The notes under the pieces: generated by a model
The model's input: the letters and a program-made list of their open reading frames with translations, nothing else
What the model was told of the DNA's origin: nothing
The model's database searches: none
Shown here: positions 44,629 to 52,480 of the stretch, in pieces
Position numbering within the stretch: position 1 is the first letter of the stretch
Layout of the letters: every line of letters starts with the position of its first letter
Assembly (NCBI RefSeq): GCF_020026915.1
Contig: NZ_JAINUY010000002.1
Span: 744,001 to 808,000 of the forward strand
Direction: 5' to 3'
Length of the DNA: 64,000 nucleotides
From: Flavobacterium potami
GTDB taxonomy: Bacteria; Bacteroidota; Bacteroidia; Flavobacteriales; Flavobacteriaceae
Position numbers and translations under genes: made by a program

Positions 44629-45753
44629 TTAAAGACCAAAACGATACTGAAGACCTCCAAGAACTTGTGTTCGACTACCTAAAAAACCAGCCTCGACTCT
44701 AAACATAAGATGTGGGTTTAATTGGTATTGCGACCCGACAATAAAATTCCACATATCTTTTGGCCTTTTTTGAAGAGAATATTGTACAGACGAAGATTCT
44801 GCGGTACTCAATGCACCGTCTAAAGTCGCCAAAATAGTTCCGGCACTTTCTAAAGCTCTGTTTGCAGTGTTATGTTTTACAATGTTAGACGGATTTTTTT
44901 GTTCAGCAGGTGTAAGACTATCCCACCAAGTATTAACTTGTGTTTGATTTTCGTCTACTTTTGCCAGACCGCTATCTACTTTTTGTTGCGCATTTTCTAA
45001 ATCTATAAATTCAGATAATGGCAGATTTCCGTTGGTATCTCCAGAAATATGAACCCTAAAACCACCAACCCAAAAGGCAATATTCTGGTCTTTATCTCTA
45101 AACGGTTTAAAAGTTTTTCCCAATCTTGGTCCAAAGACATAAGAAAACGCAGGTTTATCAAGAGAACTGATATCGGTCCACGCCATATTCATATCCAAAG
45201 CTAGCCATCCGCCTCCGATACCGATAGTAGGAGTCATTCCTATACCAAATGTCGTAGCATTAAAATTGGCTTTTGTACTAAAACTTGCAATTTGCGACCA
45301 GTTGTTGTCTGCATCAGGAATGTAAATTCCGGCATTAATTTTTGTTGCTGTATTGGCTTTTCCAAAAACACCGTAAATGTTTAAAAAAGGAAGCAGCCAA
45401 ATATCAGGACGTATAGTAAGCGCACCAGCTTCTACGTGCGACTTATCAAAGCGCACAATTTCATCAAGGTTATACATCGGTCCGTTGTTGAAACCAACCT
45501 GAAGATCATTGATAACGATTTGAGAATCCTGCCAAAAATAATTAACAGAAAGTCCTGCAGAATAAGGAAGTTTGTATCCTTTTTTGGCTACTTTTTCTCC
45601 CCATATAGGCAAAGCATAAGGATAATCGGCGACTTTGAGGCTGTCTTTGACTTCTTGATTTTTTTGTCCGACCACTTTGTCAGTGTAGACTTGTCCGAAG
45701 ATTGGAATACTGCATAATAATAAAAGGGCTGATATTAGTTTGTAACATTTCAT
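44629..45753 (-). CDS. outer-membrane protein, 374 aa, family uncertain
   Basis: 374 residues. Signal peptide MKCYKLISALLLLCSIPIFGQ. Beta-strand rich (AGLSVNYFWQDSQIVINDLQ; LNIYGVFGKANTATKINAGI) and ending in GGLQYRFGL with a C-terminal aromatic pattern, as in outer-membrane barrels. A helical insertion lies around residues 255-325 (ENAQQKVDSGLAKVDENQTQ). Function unknown. It starts the unit with the PorT-like gene; gap 12 bases. Confidence 0.75.
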   Translation of the reverse strand: MKCYKLISALLLLCSIPIFGQVYTDKVVGQKNQEVKDSLKVADYPYALPIWGEKVAKKGYKLPYSAGLSVNYFWQDSQIVINDLQVGFNNGPMYNLDEIVRFDKSHVEAGALTIRPDIWLLPFLNIYGVFGKANTATKINAGIYIPDADNNWSQIASFSTKANFNATTFGIGMTPTIGIGGGWLALDMNMAWTDISSLDKPAFSYVFGPRLGKTFKPFRDKDQNIAFWVGGFRVHISGDTNGNLPLSEFIDLENAQQKVDSGLAKVDENQTQVNTWWDSLTPAEQKNPSNIVKHNTANRALESAGTILATLDGALSTAESSSVQYSLQKRPKDMWNFIVGSQYQLNPHLMFRVEAGFLGSRTQVLGGLQYRFGL

Positions 45754-46057
45754 TTGTTTGTAGTGTTTTAAATTAATTAAACTGCTTAAATAAATGCGTA
45801 CTAATGATTTCTTTGGGGAATTCTCGGCTTATTTTTTCTTTTACAGGATTGTAGAAAATGGTATGAACTAAATTTTTATGGTGTTAAATTGTGTTAAAGT
45901 TAATTAAAAATTTTTAACGATTTTCATTTTTTTTGATAAAGTGATGTTGTAAACTAAAGATAATCAAGGGTTTTTTGAATATTAAGTTTTACTTAAGAAG
46001 CTTTATTGATTGGATTAAATATTTAATTGTAATAAAATAAACCTTACTTTTGTTTTT
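45754..46057. other. 304-base intergenic region between divergent units
   Basis: AT-rich, no gene. It holds the candidate -7 element for the DUF6660 gene (46045) and presumably the promoter of the minus-strand barrel genes. No octamer units were seen. Confidence 0.5.
46045..46052 (+). promoter_or_regulatory. candidate -7 element TACTTTTG for metal-efflux unit
   Basis: TACTTTTG fits TAnnTTTG with a TTG 15 bases upstream. It is five bases from ATG 46058, so the leader would be nearly absent. Confidence 0.4.
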
Positions 46058-46381
46058 ATGAAATGGATAGCAATATTCTTATCGGTTTACCTGATGGCGC
46101 TTTCAAACATGCCTTGTGCTGATATGGAAGTGAATAGTGCTATGCATAAAACAGCGCAGTTTGCTTCAGAAGACAATCATTCGCACGACAAAGAAAATGA
46201 TTTATGTTCTCCTTTCTGTGCCTGTAACTGCTGTGGAATTCAAGTATTAAGTTATCAAACTCCGATAACTTTTGAATTTTCAAAAGCTGATCCTCTTATT
46301 TTAAGTCCGTTACCAAGCTACAATTCTGTTTTTGTTTCTAATTTCTACGGAAGCATTTGGCAGCCCCCTCAGTTAGTATAA
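46058..46381 (+). CDS. DUF6660 small exported Cys/His-rich protein
   Basis: 107 residues with an N-terminal hydrophobic segment (MKWIAIFLSVYLMALSNMPC). The centre holds His-rich EDNHSHDKENDLC and the cysteine cluster CSPFCACNCCGIQVL, fitting DUF6660, which lies next to metal-efflux genes in Bacteroidota. Likely a periplasmic metal-binding or sensing protein (inference). First gene of the efflux unit. Confidence 0.85.
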   Translation: MKWIAIFLSVYLMALSNMPCADMEVNSAMHKTAQFASEDNHSHDKENDLCSPFCACNCCGIQVLSYQTPITFEFSKADPLILSPLPSYNSVFVSNFYGSIWQPPQLV

Positions 46382-46390
46382 TGAAGTCCT

Positions 46391-46463
46391 TTCCGATTAG
46401 TCGGAATTTGGATTAGAGAAGTGTGGATTTTCCACAAAATCAAGATAGACAAGAAGATTGTCT
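46391..46463 (+). other. three consecutive perfect hairpins before the RND pump gene
   Basis: TTCCGA-TTAG-TCGGAA (46391-46406), TGTGGA-TTT-TCCACA (46422-46436) and AGACAA-GAAGA-TTGTCT (46447-46463), all with six-base perfect stems, lie between the DUF6660 stop and the pump start at 46490. None is followed by a T-run. They may be mRNA processing or control elements. Confidence 0.55.
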
Positions 46464-46489
46464 CATTTCTCATTTCATTATAAAATCAA

Positions 46490-49400
46490 ATGTTAGATAA
46501 AATCATACAATTTAGTATAAGGAATAAGTTCATTATACTATTATTTACTTTGGTATTAATTGCCGTAGGGAGTTATTCTCTTAAAAAATTACCATTAGAT
46601 GCTCTTCCTGATATTACCAATAATCAGGTTCAGATTATCACCACAGCGCCAACACTTGCCAGTCAGGAGGTAGAGCAGTTAATTACGTATCCTTTAGAAC
46701 AAGCCGTAAAAACAGTTCCCGATGTTATTGAACTTAGAAGTATTTCCCGTTTCGGATTATCGGTTGTAACGGTTGTTTTTGAAGATGATGTTGATATTTA
46801 TTGGGCGAGAGAACAGATTTTTCAGCGTTTAAAGCAAGCTGAAGAAAATATTCCCGCTTATGTAGGATCGCCAGAATTGGCCCCAATTAGTACAGGTTTG
46901 GGCGAAATTTACCAATATGATGTTTATGCCAAAAAAGGCTATGAAAAAAAATACAGTGCGGTAGATTTAAGAACAATTCAGGATTGGATTATTATTCCGC
47001 AATTGCAAGGAATTAAAGGTGTTGCGGACGTAAGTTCCTGGGGAGGAAAACTAAAACAATACGAAATTGCAGTTAATCCGAACACATTGAATAGTTTAGG
47101 AGTAACGATTACAGAAATCTTTGATGCTTTAGCCAAAAACAATCAGAATACCGGTGGAGCTTATATAGAAAAAGATCAATATGCTTATTTCATTCGTGGT
47201 GTCGGAATGGCAAAAGGAACAAAAGATTTAGGCAATGTCGTAGTAAAAAACAGAAATGGTTCTCCCGTTTTGGTGCGAGATGTAGCACAGGTTCGCGAAG
47301 GTGTGGCGCTACGTTATGGTGCTTCTACCAAAGATGGTAAAGGCGAAATTGTTTCTGGCTTGGTTTTAATGCTAAAAGGAGAAAATTCAAAAGCCGTTGT
47401 AGATAGAATTCACGAAAAGATGATTCAAATCAACAAAAGTCTTCCAGAAGGAGTAACCGCAGAAGCTTTTATTGACCGAGGGAAATTAGTTGATAACGCC
47501 GTTGGAACAGTGACTAAAAATCTATTGGAAGGAGCTTTAATTGTGATCTTTGTTCTGATTTTGTTTTTAGGAAATCTTCGTGCTGGGTTGATTGTCGCAT
47601 CTGTTATTCCGCTTGCCATGCTTTTTGCTATTATTTTGATGAATCTCTTTGGCGTAAGCGGAAATCTAATGAGTTTAGGTGCCATTGACTTCGGAATTAT
47701 AGTGGACGGTGCTGTAATTATTGTAGAAGCTACTATGCATCATTTGCAGAAATTCAAAAGCAAAAAAGAATTAACGCAGGAAGAAATGGATGCAGAAGTC
47801 TATAATTCGGCTTCAAAAATTAGAAATAGTGCTGCTTTTGGCGAAATTATTATCCTGATTGTCTATCTGCCGATTTTAGCTTTAATCGGAACAGAAGGGA
47901 AAATGTTCAAACCAATGGCAATGACAGTTGGTTTTGCAATTATTGGCGCTTTTATTCTGTCGCTAACCTATGTTCCGATGATGAGTGCTTTGTTTCTTTC
48001 AAAGAAAACAGAACATAAAGAAAACTTTAGCGATCGCATGATTTTATGGCTTGAGAACTTGTACATGCCATTATTGAAAAAAGCACTTGAATTCAAAAAA
48101 GTCGTTTTGGGAGTGGCCATCGGATTATTCGCCTTGAGCGTAATTATTTTTCAAAATATGGGAGGTGAATTTATTCCAACCATAGAAGAAGGAGATTTGG
48201 CTATGAATGCGACAATTATGACGGGAAGTTCGCTTTCTCAAACCATTGAAACCACTACAAAGTACGAGCAGATTTTAAAAGCAAAGTTTCCAGAAATCAA
48301 AACGATTGTGAGTAAAATTGGAAGCGGTGAAATTCCGACTGATCCAATGCCAATCGAAAGCGGCGATTTGATTATTGTTTTGAAGGACAAAAAAGAATGG
48401 ACTGGAAAATATCATAATTGGGTGGATTTGGCGAATGCAATGAAGGAAGAAATGGAAGTAATTCCAGGAGCTAACATCGAGATTTCGCAGCCCATTCAGA
48501 TGCGTTTTAATGAGTTAATGACGGGAAGCCGTTCTGATATTGCGATCAAAATATTTGGCGACGATTTAGAAATTCTGGATGCTAAAGCAACCGAATTGAT
48601 TTCGAAAATCAAAACTATTGAAGGTGTTGGCGATTTGAAAGCCGATAAAGTAACAGGATTACCGCAGATTACCATTAAATACGATTATAATAAAATTGCA
48701 CTTTATGGATTGAATATTTCAGATATCAACCAGATTATTCGTTCTTCATTTGCGGGCGAAAGTGCTGGAAAAATCTACGAAGAAAGCAGAAGATTTGATG
48801 TTGTAGTAAGAATGAACGAAGACAATCGTGCGGATATTACCGATGTCAGCAATTTGTTTATTCCGCTTCCAAACGGACAGCAAGTACCACTTTCACAAGT
48901 TGCTTCGGTCGAGTACGAGCAAGGCCCGGTGCAGGTTATCCGCGAAGACGGAAAACGAAGAATTACCGTGGGTTTGAATGTGCGTGGTCGAGATATTCAA
49001 AGTGTGGTGGAAGAAATTCAACAGCGATTAGATAAAAACTATAAACTTCCTTCGGGTTATTTTATAACGTACGGCGGACAATTTGAAAACCTAATCGAAG
49101 CTTCACAACGTCTTTTGGTTGCATTGCCAGTGGCATTAGGATTAATTCTGGTGTTGCTTTATTTTACTTTTAACAGCGTCAAACAAGCATTTTTAATATT
49201 TACCGCTATTCCGCTCTCTGCTATGGGCGGTGTTTTCGCTTTATTACTAAGAGGAATGCCTTTTAGTATTTCTGCAGGAATCGGATTCATTGCTTTGTTT
49301 GGAATTGCGGTTTTAAACGGAATTGTCTTGATCTCGTATTTCAATCAACTTAAAAATGAAGGAATTACAGATCCTTTGCAGCGTGTTTTTATTGGAACTA

Positions 49401-49612
49401 AAACGAGATTAAGGCCAGTCTTGATGACAGCAGCTGTAGCATCTTTAGGATTTTTACCAATGGCTTTGTCAACAAGCGGTGGAGCAGAGGTACAGAAACC
49501 TTTGGCAACGGTTGTTATTGGTGGATTATTTTCGGCTACTTTATTAACCTTAATCGTTTTACCGATTTTGTATTTGTTGTTGGAGCGTGGATTTAACCAC
49601 AAAGAGCGCTAA
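46490..49612 (+). CDS. czcA: CzcA-type heavy-metal efflux RND pump
   Basis: 1040 residues, inner-membrane RND protein with twelve expected helices. Helix-4 motif DFGIIVDGAVIIVEA gives Asp400, Asp406 and Glu413, the acidic pattern of CzcA (Zn/Co/Cd) rather than CusA (Cu/Ag). It expels divalent cations using the proton gradient, in complex with the adaptor and outer-membrane channel encoded next. Its last codons (FNHKER and stop) and the following bases belong to an octamer element. The next two genes follow directly in the order pump-channel-adaptor. Confidence 0.92.
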   Translation: MLDKIIQFSIRNKFIILLFTLVLIAVGSYSLKKLPLDALPDITNNQVQIITTAPTLASQEVEQLITYPLEQAVKTVPDVIELRSISRFGLSVVTVVFEDDVDIYWAREQIFQRLKQAEENIPAYVGSPELAPISTGLGEIYQYDVYAKKGYEKKYSAVDLRTIQDWIIIPQLQGIKGVADVSSWGGKLKQYEIAVNPNTLNSLGVTITEIFDALAKNNQNTGGAYIEKDQYAYFIRGVGMAKGTKDLGNVVVKNRNGSPVLVRDVAQVREGVALRYGASTKDGKGEIVSGLVLMLKGENSKAVVDRIHEKMIQINKSLPEGVTAEAFIDRGKLVDNAVGTVTKNLLEGALIVIFVLILFLGNLRAGLIVASVIPLAMLFAIILMNLFGVSGNLMSLGAIDFGIIVDGAVIIVEATMHHLQKFKSKKELTQEEMDAEVYNSASKIRNSAAFGEIIILIVYLPILALIGTEGKMFKPMAMTVGFAIIGAFILSLTYVPMMSALFLSKKTEHKENFSDRMILWLENLYMPLLKKALEFKKVVLGVAIGLFALSVIIFQNMGGEFIPTIEEGDLAMNATIMTGSSLSQTIETTTKYEQILKAKFPEIKTIVSKIGSGEIPTDPMPIESGDLIIVLKDKKEWTGKYHNWVDLANAMKEEMEVIPGANIEISQPIQMRFNELMTGSRSDIAIKIFGDDLEILDAKATELISKIKTIEGVGDLKADKVTGLPQITIKYDYNKIALYGLNISDINQIIRSSFAGESAGKIYEESRRFDVVVRMNEDNRADITDVSNLFIPLPNGQQVPLSQVASVEYEQGPVQVIREDGKRRITVGLNVRGRDIQSVVEEIQQRLDKNYKLPSGYFITYGGQFENLIEASQRLLVALPVALGLILVLLYFTFNSVKQAFLIFTAIPLSAMGGVFALLLRGMPFSISAGIGFIALFGIAVLNGIVLISYFNQLKNEGITDPLQRVFIGTKTRLRPVLMTAAVASLGFLPMALSTSGGAEVQKPLATVVIGGLFSATLLTLIVLPILYLLLERGFNHKER

Positions 49613-49723
49613 GATTTACGCAATGAACGCTAAGAAAAATAAAAAAATGAAAGACTTACTATATAATATTTTAAGAAAAACAAACTTTGCGAACTTCGCG
49701 CTTACTTTGCGAACTTTGCAGTT
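49595..49723. repeat. octamer inverted repeat spanning czcA end and channel gene start
   Basis: Left arm AACCACAAAGAGCGCTAAG (from 49595) encodes the last residues and TAA stop of czcA. The right arm (to 49723; AACTTTGCGAACTTCGCGCT, then TTTGCGAACTTTGCAGTT) lies in the translated N-terminal region of the channel gene. The loop holds that gene's ATG candidates (49623, 49647). Confidence 0.75.
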
Positions 49724-50897
49724 ATGTGCGTTTCTACTACTAAGCGCAACAGCATTTGCTCAAGAATCTATTAGCTTAGAAAAAGCAGTAGAACTCGCCA
49801 AATCAAACAACATCGACTTAAAAATAGCCGATAAAGAGATCGAAAAACAGACTGTTCTTAAAAAAGCAGCTTTTCAGCCGGATCCGCTTCAGGTGCAATA
49901 TCAGGGCGGACAATTTAATAGTGTCGATTTTGATCATAATGTCTCGATTCAGCAGTTTTTCCCGCTAGGAAATATCACAAAAGCCAATCGACAATTGCAG
50001 GAAGAACTGGCAAAACTGGCTGAAAAAAGAAAAGCCTTGTCTTCTTATGAAATTGAAAAAGCAGTTACTTTGGCTTACTATCAATATTTGTATGGTATTT
50101 CGATTCAGAAATTAAACTCGGAATTGAATGCTATTTATACCAAATTTTTGAAGAATGCCGAATTACGTTTTAAAACAGGAGAGAGCGGTAATATAGAAGT
50201 GATTAGTGCCAAAGCAAAAGTCAAAGAAATCGAAACGCAGAAAGCGCAGTTGGAATACGATTTGGCAATTTATCAAAAGCAATTGCAGTTTTTTATTCAG
50301 ACCGATGAAAATATTGTTCCAGATAAAAATACGGCTTTGCAATACACTTTCGTGGAAAATGATCTAAACACCAAAGCAGAAGTTTTGATGACCGATTTTT
50401 ACAATCAGCAAATTTCGGTTTATCAAAAAGAAGCAGGGACTTTTAAAGCTTTGAGAACTCCAAAAGTAGGATTTGGCTATTTTGCACAGACTATAAACAC
50501 GGAATCTTTATTTCAGGGTTTTACGGCGGGATTACAGATTCCACTTTTTGGAGGTGTGAATACAACAAAAGCCAAAGCTGCTGAAATCAGTATTTCGCAG
50601 TCGCAATTGGCATTAGATAAAAACAAAATGATGCTGAATTTACAAAGGGAAGAGTTAAAAAATAACTTCGAAAAACAGCAAAAGAATTTAGCTTATTTTC
50701 AAAATGAAGGATCGCAATATGCAGATCAAATTATTGAAACGGCACAGAAAAGTTATGCCAACGGAGATATGAGTTATTGGGCGTATATCAGTTTTTTGAA
50801 TCAAGCTATCGATATTAAAAAACAATTTGCAGAAGCAACGCACAGCTATAATCAAAGTGCGATCGAACTTCAATTTCCAACCATCAAAAACAATTAA
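49647..50897 (+). CDS. TolC-family outer-membrane efflux channel
   Basis: 416 residues from ATG 49647; ATG 49623 is also possible and a further in-frame start overlaps czcA. The leader has an unusually long N-terminal part before the hydrophobic core (CAFLLLSATAFAQ); residues about 12-26 (NFANFALTLRTLQL) are encoded by an octamer arm. The mature protein shows the helical and coiled-coil pattern of TolC/CzcC (AVELAKSNNIDLKIADKEIE, LRFKTGESGNIEVISAKAKV). It should form the outer-membrane exit duct of the CzcA pump. Confidence 0.88.
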   Translation: MKDLLYNILRKTNFANFALTLRTLQLCAFLLLSATAFAQESISLEKAVELAKSNNIDLKIADKEIEKQTVLKKAAFQPDPLQVQYQGGQFNSVDFDHNVSIQQFFPLGNITKANRQLQEELAKLAEKRKALSSYEIEKAVTLAYYQYLYGISIQKLNSELNAIYTKFLKNAELRFKTGESGNIEVISAKAKVKEIETQKAQLEYDLAIYQKQLQFFIQTDENIVPDKNTALQYTFVENDLNTKAEVLMTDFYNQQISVYQKEAGTFKALRTPKVGFGYFAQTINTESLFQGFTAGLQIPLFGGVNTTKAKAAEISISQSQLALDKNKMMLNLQREELKNNFEKQQKNLAYFQNEGSQYADQIIETAQKSYANGDMSYWAYISFLNQAIDIKKQFAEATHSYNQSAIELQFPTIKNN

Positions 50898-50899
50898 AA

Positions 50900-52168
50900 A
50901 TGAAAAATATATTTGATAATAGTTTAATCGCAAAGAACGCAAAGTTTTCGCAAAGAACGCAAAGTTTAATTTCCTTGCGTGCCTTGCGCTTTGTCTTTGC
51001 GTGCCTTTCGGTTATTTCCATAACAAGCTGTAATGAAAAGAAGACCGAAGAACCACAGGAAGAAGAAAAAGAAACTACAGAAGTTTCCTTAACCGCTTCG
51101 CAATACAAAACGGTTGGAATTGAAACAGGAATTGTTGAAGATAGAAACCTGAATAAAATCATCAAAGCAAATGGTTATACCACAGTTCCTCCACAAAATT
51201 CTGCTGAGGTTTCGACTTTAATTGGTGGAACCGTAAAAGATATTTATGTTTTGGAAGGAACCTTTGTCAATAAAGGAAAAATTCTGGCAACGATTCAAAA
51301 TCTGGAAGTTATCGGAATGCAGGAAGATTACCAGTCGGCTGTAGCCAATGTCGAATATTTGCAGTTAGAATACAATCGTCAGAAAACATTGAGTGATGAA
51401 AATGTGAATCCGAGAAAAACTTTTCAGGAAGTAAAAGCCAAATTAGCAACCGAAAGAGCCCGCGCTCAGGCCGCAAAAAACAAACTTGATGCTTTGCATG
51501 TTAATACAAAAGGAACGACTTCAGTTGTGCCAATTGTTTCGCCTATCAATGGTTTTGTTGGAAAAATCAATATTGCCAAAGGAGCTTTTGCCAATACTGG
51601 AGTTTCACTTTTTGAGGTGGTCGATAACAGTCAGATGCATTTGGACTTGAATGTTTACGAGAAAGATTTGGAATCAATTTCTATTGGTCAGATTATCGAT
51701 TTTGTATTGACAAACCAGTCCAATAAATCGATTAAAGGAAAGATTTTCGGAATCAATAAATCATTTTCTAATGAAAGTAAAACCGTTGCGGTTCATGCCA
51801 AAATTGATCCCGCAGATGCAAAAGGATTAATTCCAGGGATGTATGTTTCGGCCAATATTAATATTACAAATGCAACAGTTCCTGCCTTACCAAAAGATGC
51901 TGTTGTAAGAAATGCAGATAAGTATTTTGTGTTTGTACAAGAAGATGATAAAGCCGAAGAAAAACACGATCATAAAGAGGGAGATAAAGAAGAAATTCAC
52001 GAACAAGAAGTCCATTTTAAAGCAATAGAAGTAATTCCGGGAACAACAGATTTAGGTTTTACAGAAGTGAAGTTTGTGAATGAAATTCCAACCAATGCTA
52101 AAATTGTAACAAAAGGCGCCTTTTACTTGCTTTCAGCAATGAAGGGCGGAGGAGAACATACGCATTAG
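50900..52168 (+). CDS. efflux RND periplasmic adaptor lipoprotein (CzcB/CusB-like)
   Basis: 422 residues, starting three bases after the channel gene. The leader ends RFVFACLSVISITSC, giving a lipoprotein cysteine at about residue 44; this N-terminal part is encoded by an octamer repeat. The mature chain has HlyD-type barrel-sandwich and helical hairpin (TLIGGTVKDIYVLEGTFVNK; YNRQKTLSDENVNPRKTFQE) and a beta-barrel. Near the C-terminus a His/Glu-rich stretch (EEKHDHKEGDKEEIHEQEVH) may bind metal. It links CzcA to the outer-membrane channel. Confidence 0.9.
   Translation: MKNIFDNSLIAKNAKFSQRTQSLISLRALRFVFACLSVISITSCNEKKTEEPQEEEKETTEVSLTASQYKTVGIETGIVEDRNLNKIIKANGYTTVPPQNSAEVSTLIGGTVKDIYVLEGTFVNKGKILATIQNLEVIGMQEDYQSAVANVEYLQLEYNRQKTLSDENVNPRKTFQEVKAKLATERARAQAAKNKLDALHVNTKGTTSVVPIVSPINGFVGKINIAKGAFANTGVSLFEVVDNSQMHLDLNVYEKDLESISIGQIIDFVLTNQSNKSIKGKIFGINKSFSNESKTVAVHAKIDPADAKGLIPGMYVSANINITNATVPALPKDAVVRNADKYFVFVQEDDKAEEKHDHKEGDKEEIHEQEVHFKAIEVIPGTTDLGFTEVKFVNEIPTNAKIVTKGAFYLLSAMKGGGEHTH
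50927..51012. repeat. octamer inverted repeat inside adaptor coding sequence
   Basis: Left units AATCGCAAAGAACGCAAAG and CGCAAAGAACGCAAAG from 50927; right arm CTTGCGTGCCTTGCGCTTTG, then CTTTGCGTGCC, ending CGGTT at 51012. It encodes most of the adaptor's lipoprotein signal peptide. Confidence 0.75.
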
Positions 52169-52178
52169 TTTTTTTGAG

Positions 52179-52386
52179 ATGCTAAGGTTCTAAGATACTG
52201 AGAGGCTAAGTTTTTTTTCTCATTTTATGTCATTTCGACGAAGGAGAAATCACACTAGAATTTCTATAAAGTGTATTGCCAATTTTTGTCGATTCCCGAG
52301 TGTGATTTCTCCTTCGTCGAAATGACAAATAGTTTGGTTAATGATAATCAAACAAAAAAAAACTTAGAGTCTTCGCATCTTTGTGG
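52179..52386. repeat. octamer inverted repeat with nested palindromic insert
   Basis: Left units ATGCTAAG, GTTCTAAG, ATACTGAG, AGGCTAAG begin 11 bases after the adaptor stop; right units CTTAGAGT, CTTCGCAT, CTTTGTGG end at 52386. The loop contains the perfect inverted repeat of 52228-52327. The gap 52169-52480 has no gene. Confidence 0.75.
52228..52327. repeat. perfect 29-base inverted repeat (MITE-like)
   Basis: Positions 52228-52256 and 52299-52327 are exact inverse complements; core CGACGAAGGAGAAATCACAC. The loop is 42 bases. No transposase. It lies between the arms of an octamer element. Confidence 0.8.
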
Positions 52387-52480
52387 CAAAAAAACGATAC
52401 AAATTGCTTAAATTTAGAACATAATTTTTAACAAAGTTTCTAGAACCTGAAACCTGAAACTTTAAACTTGAAACTCAAAA

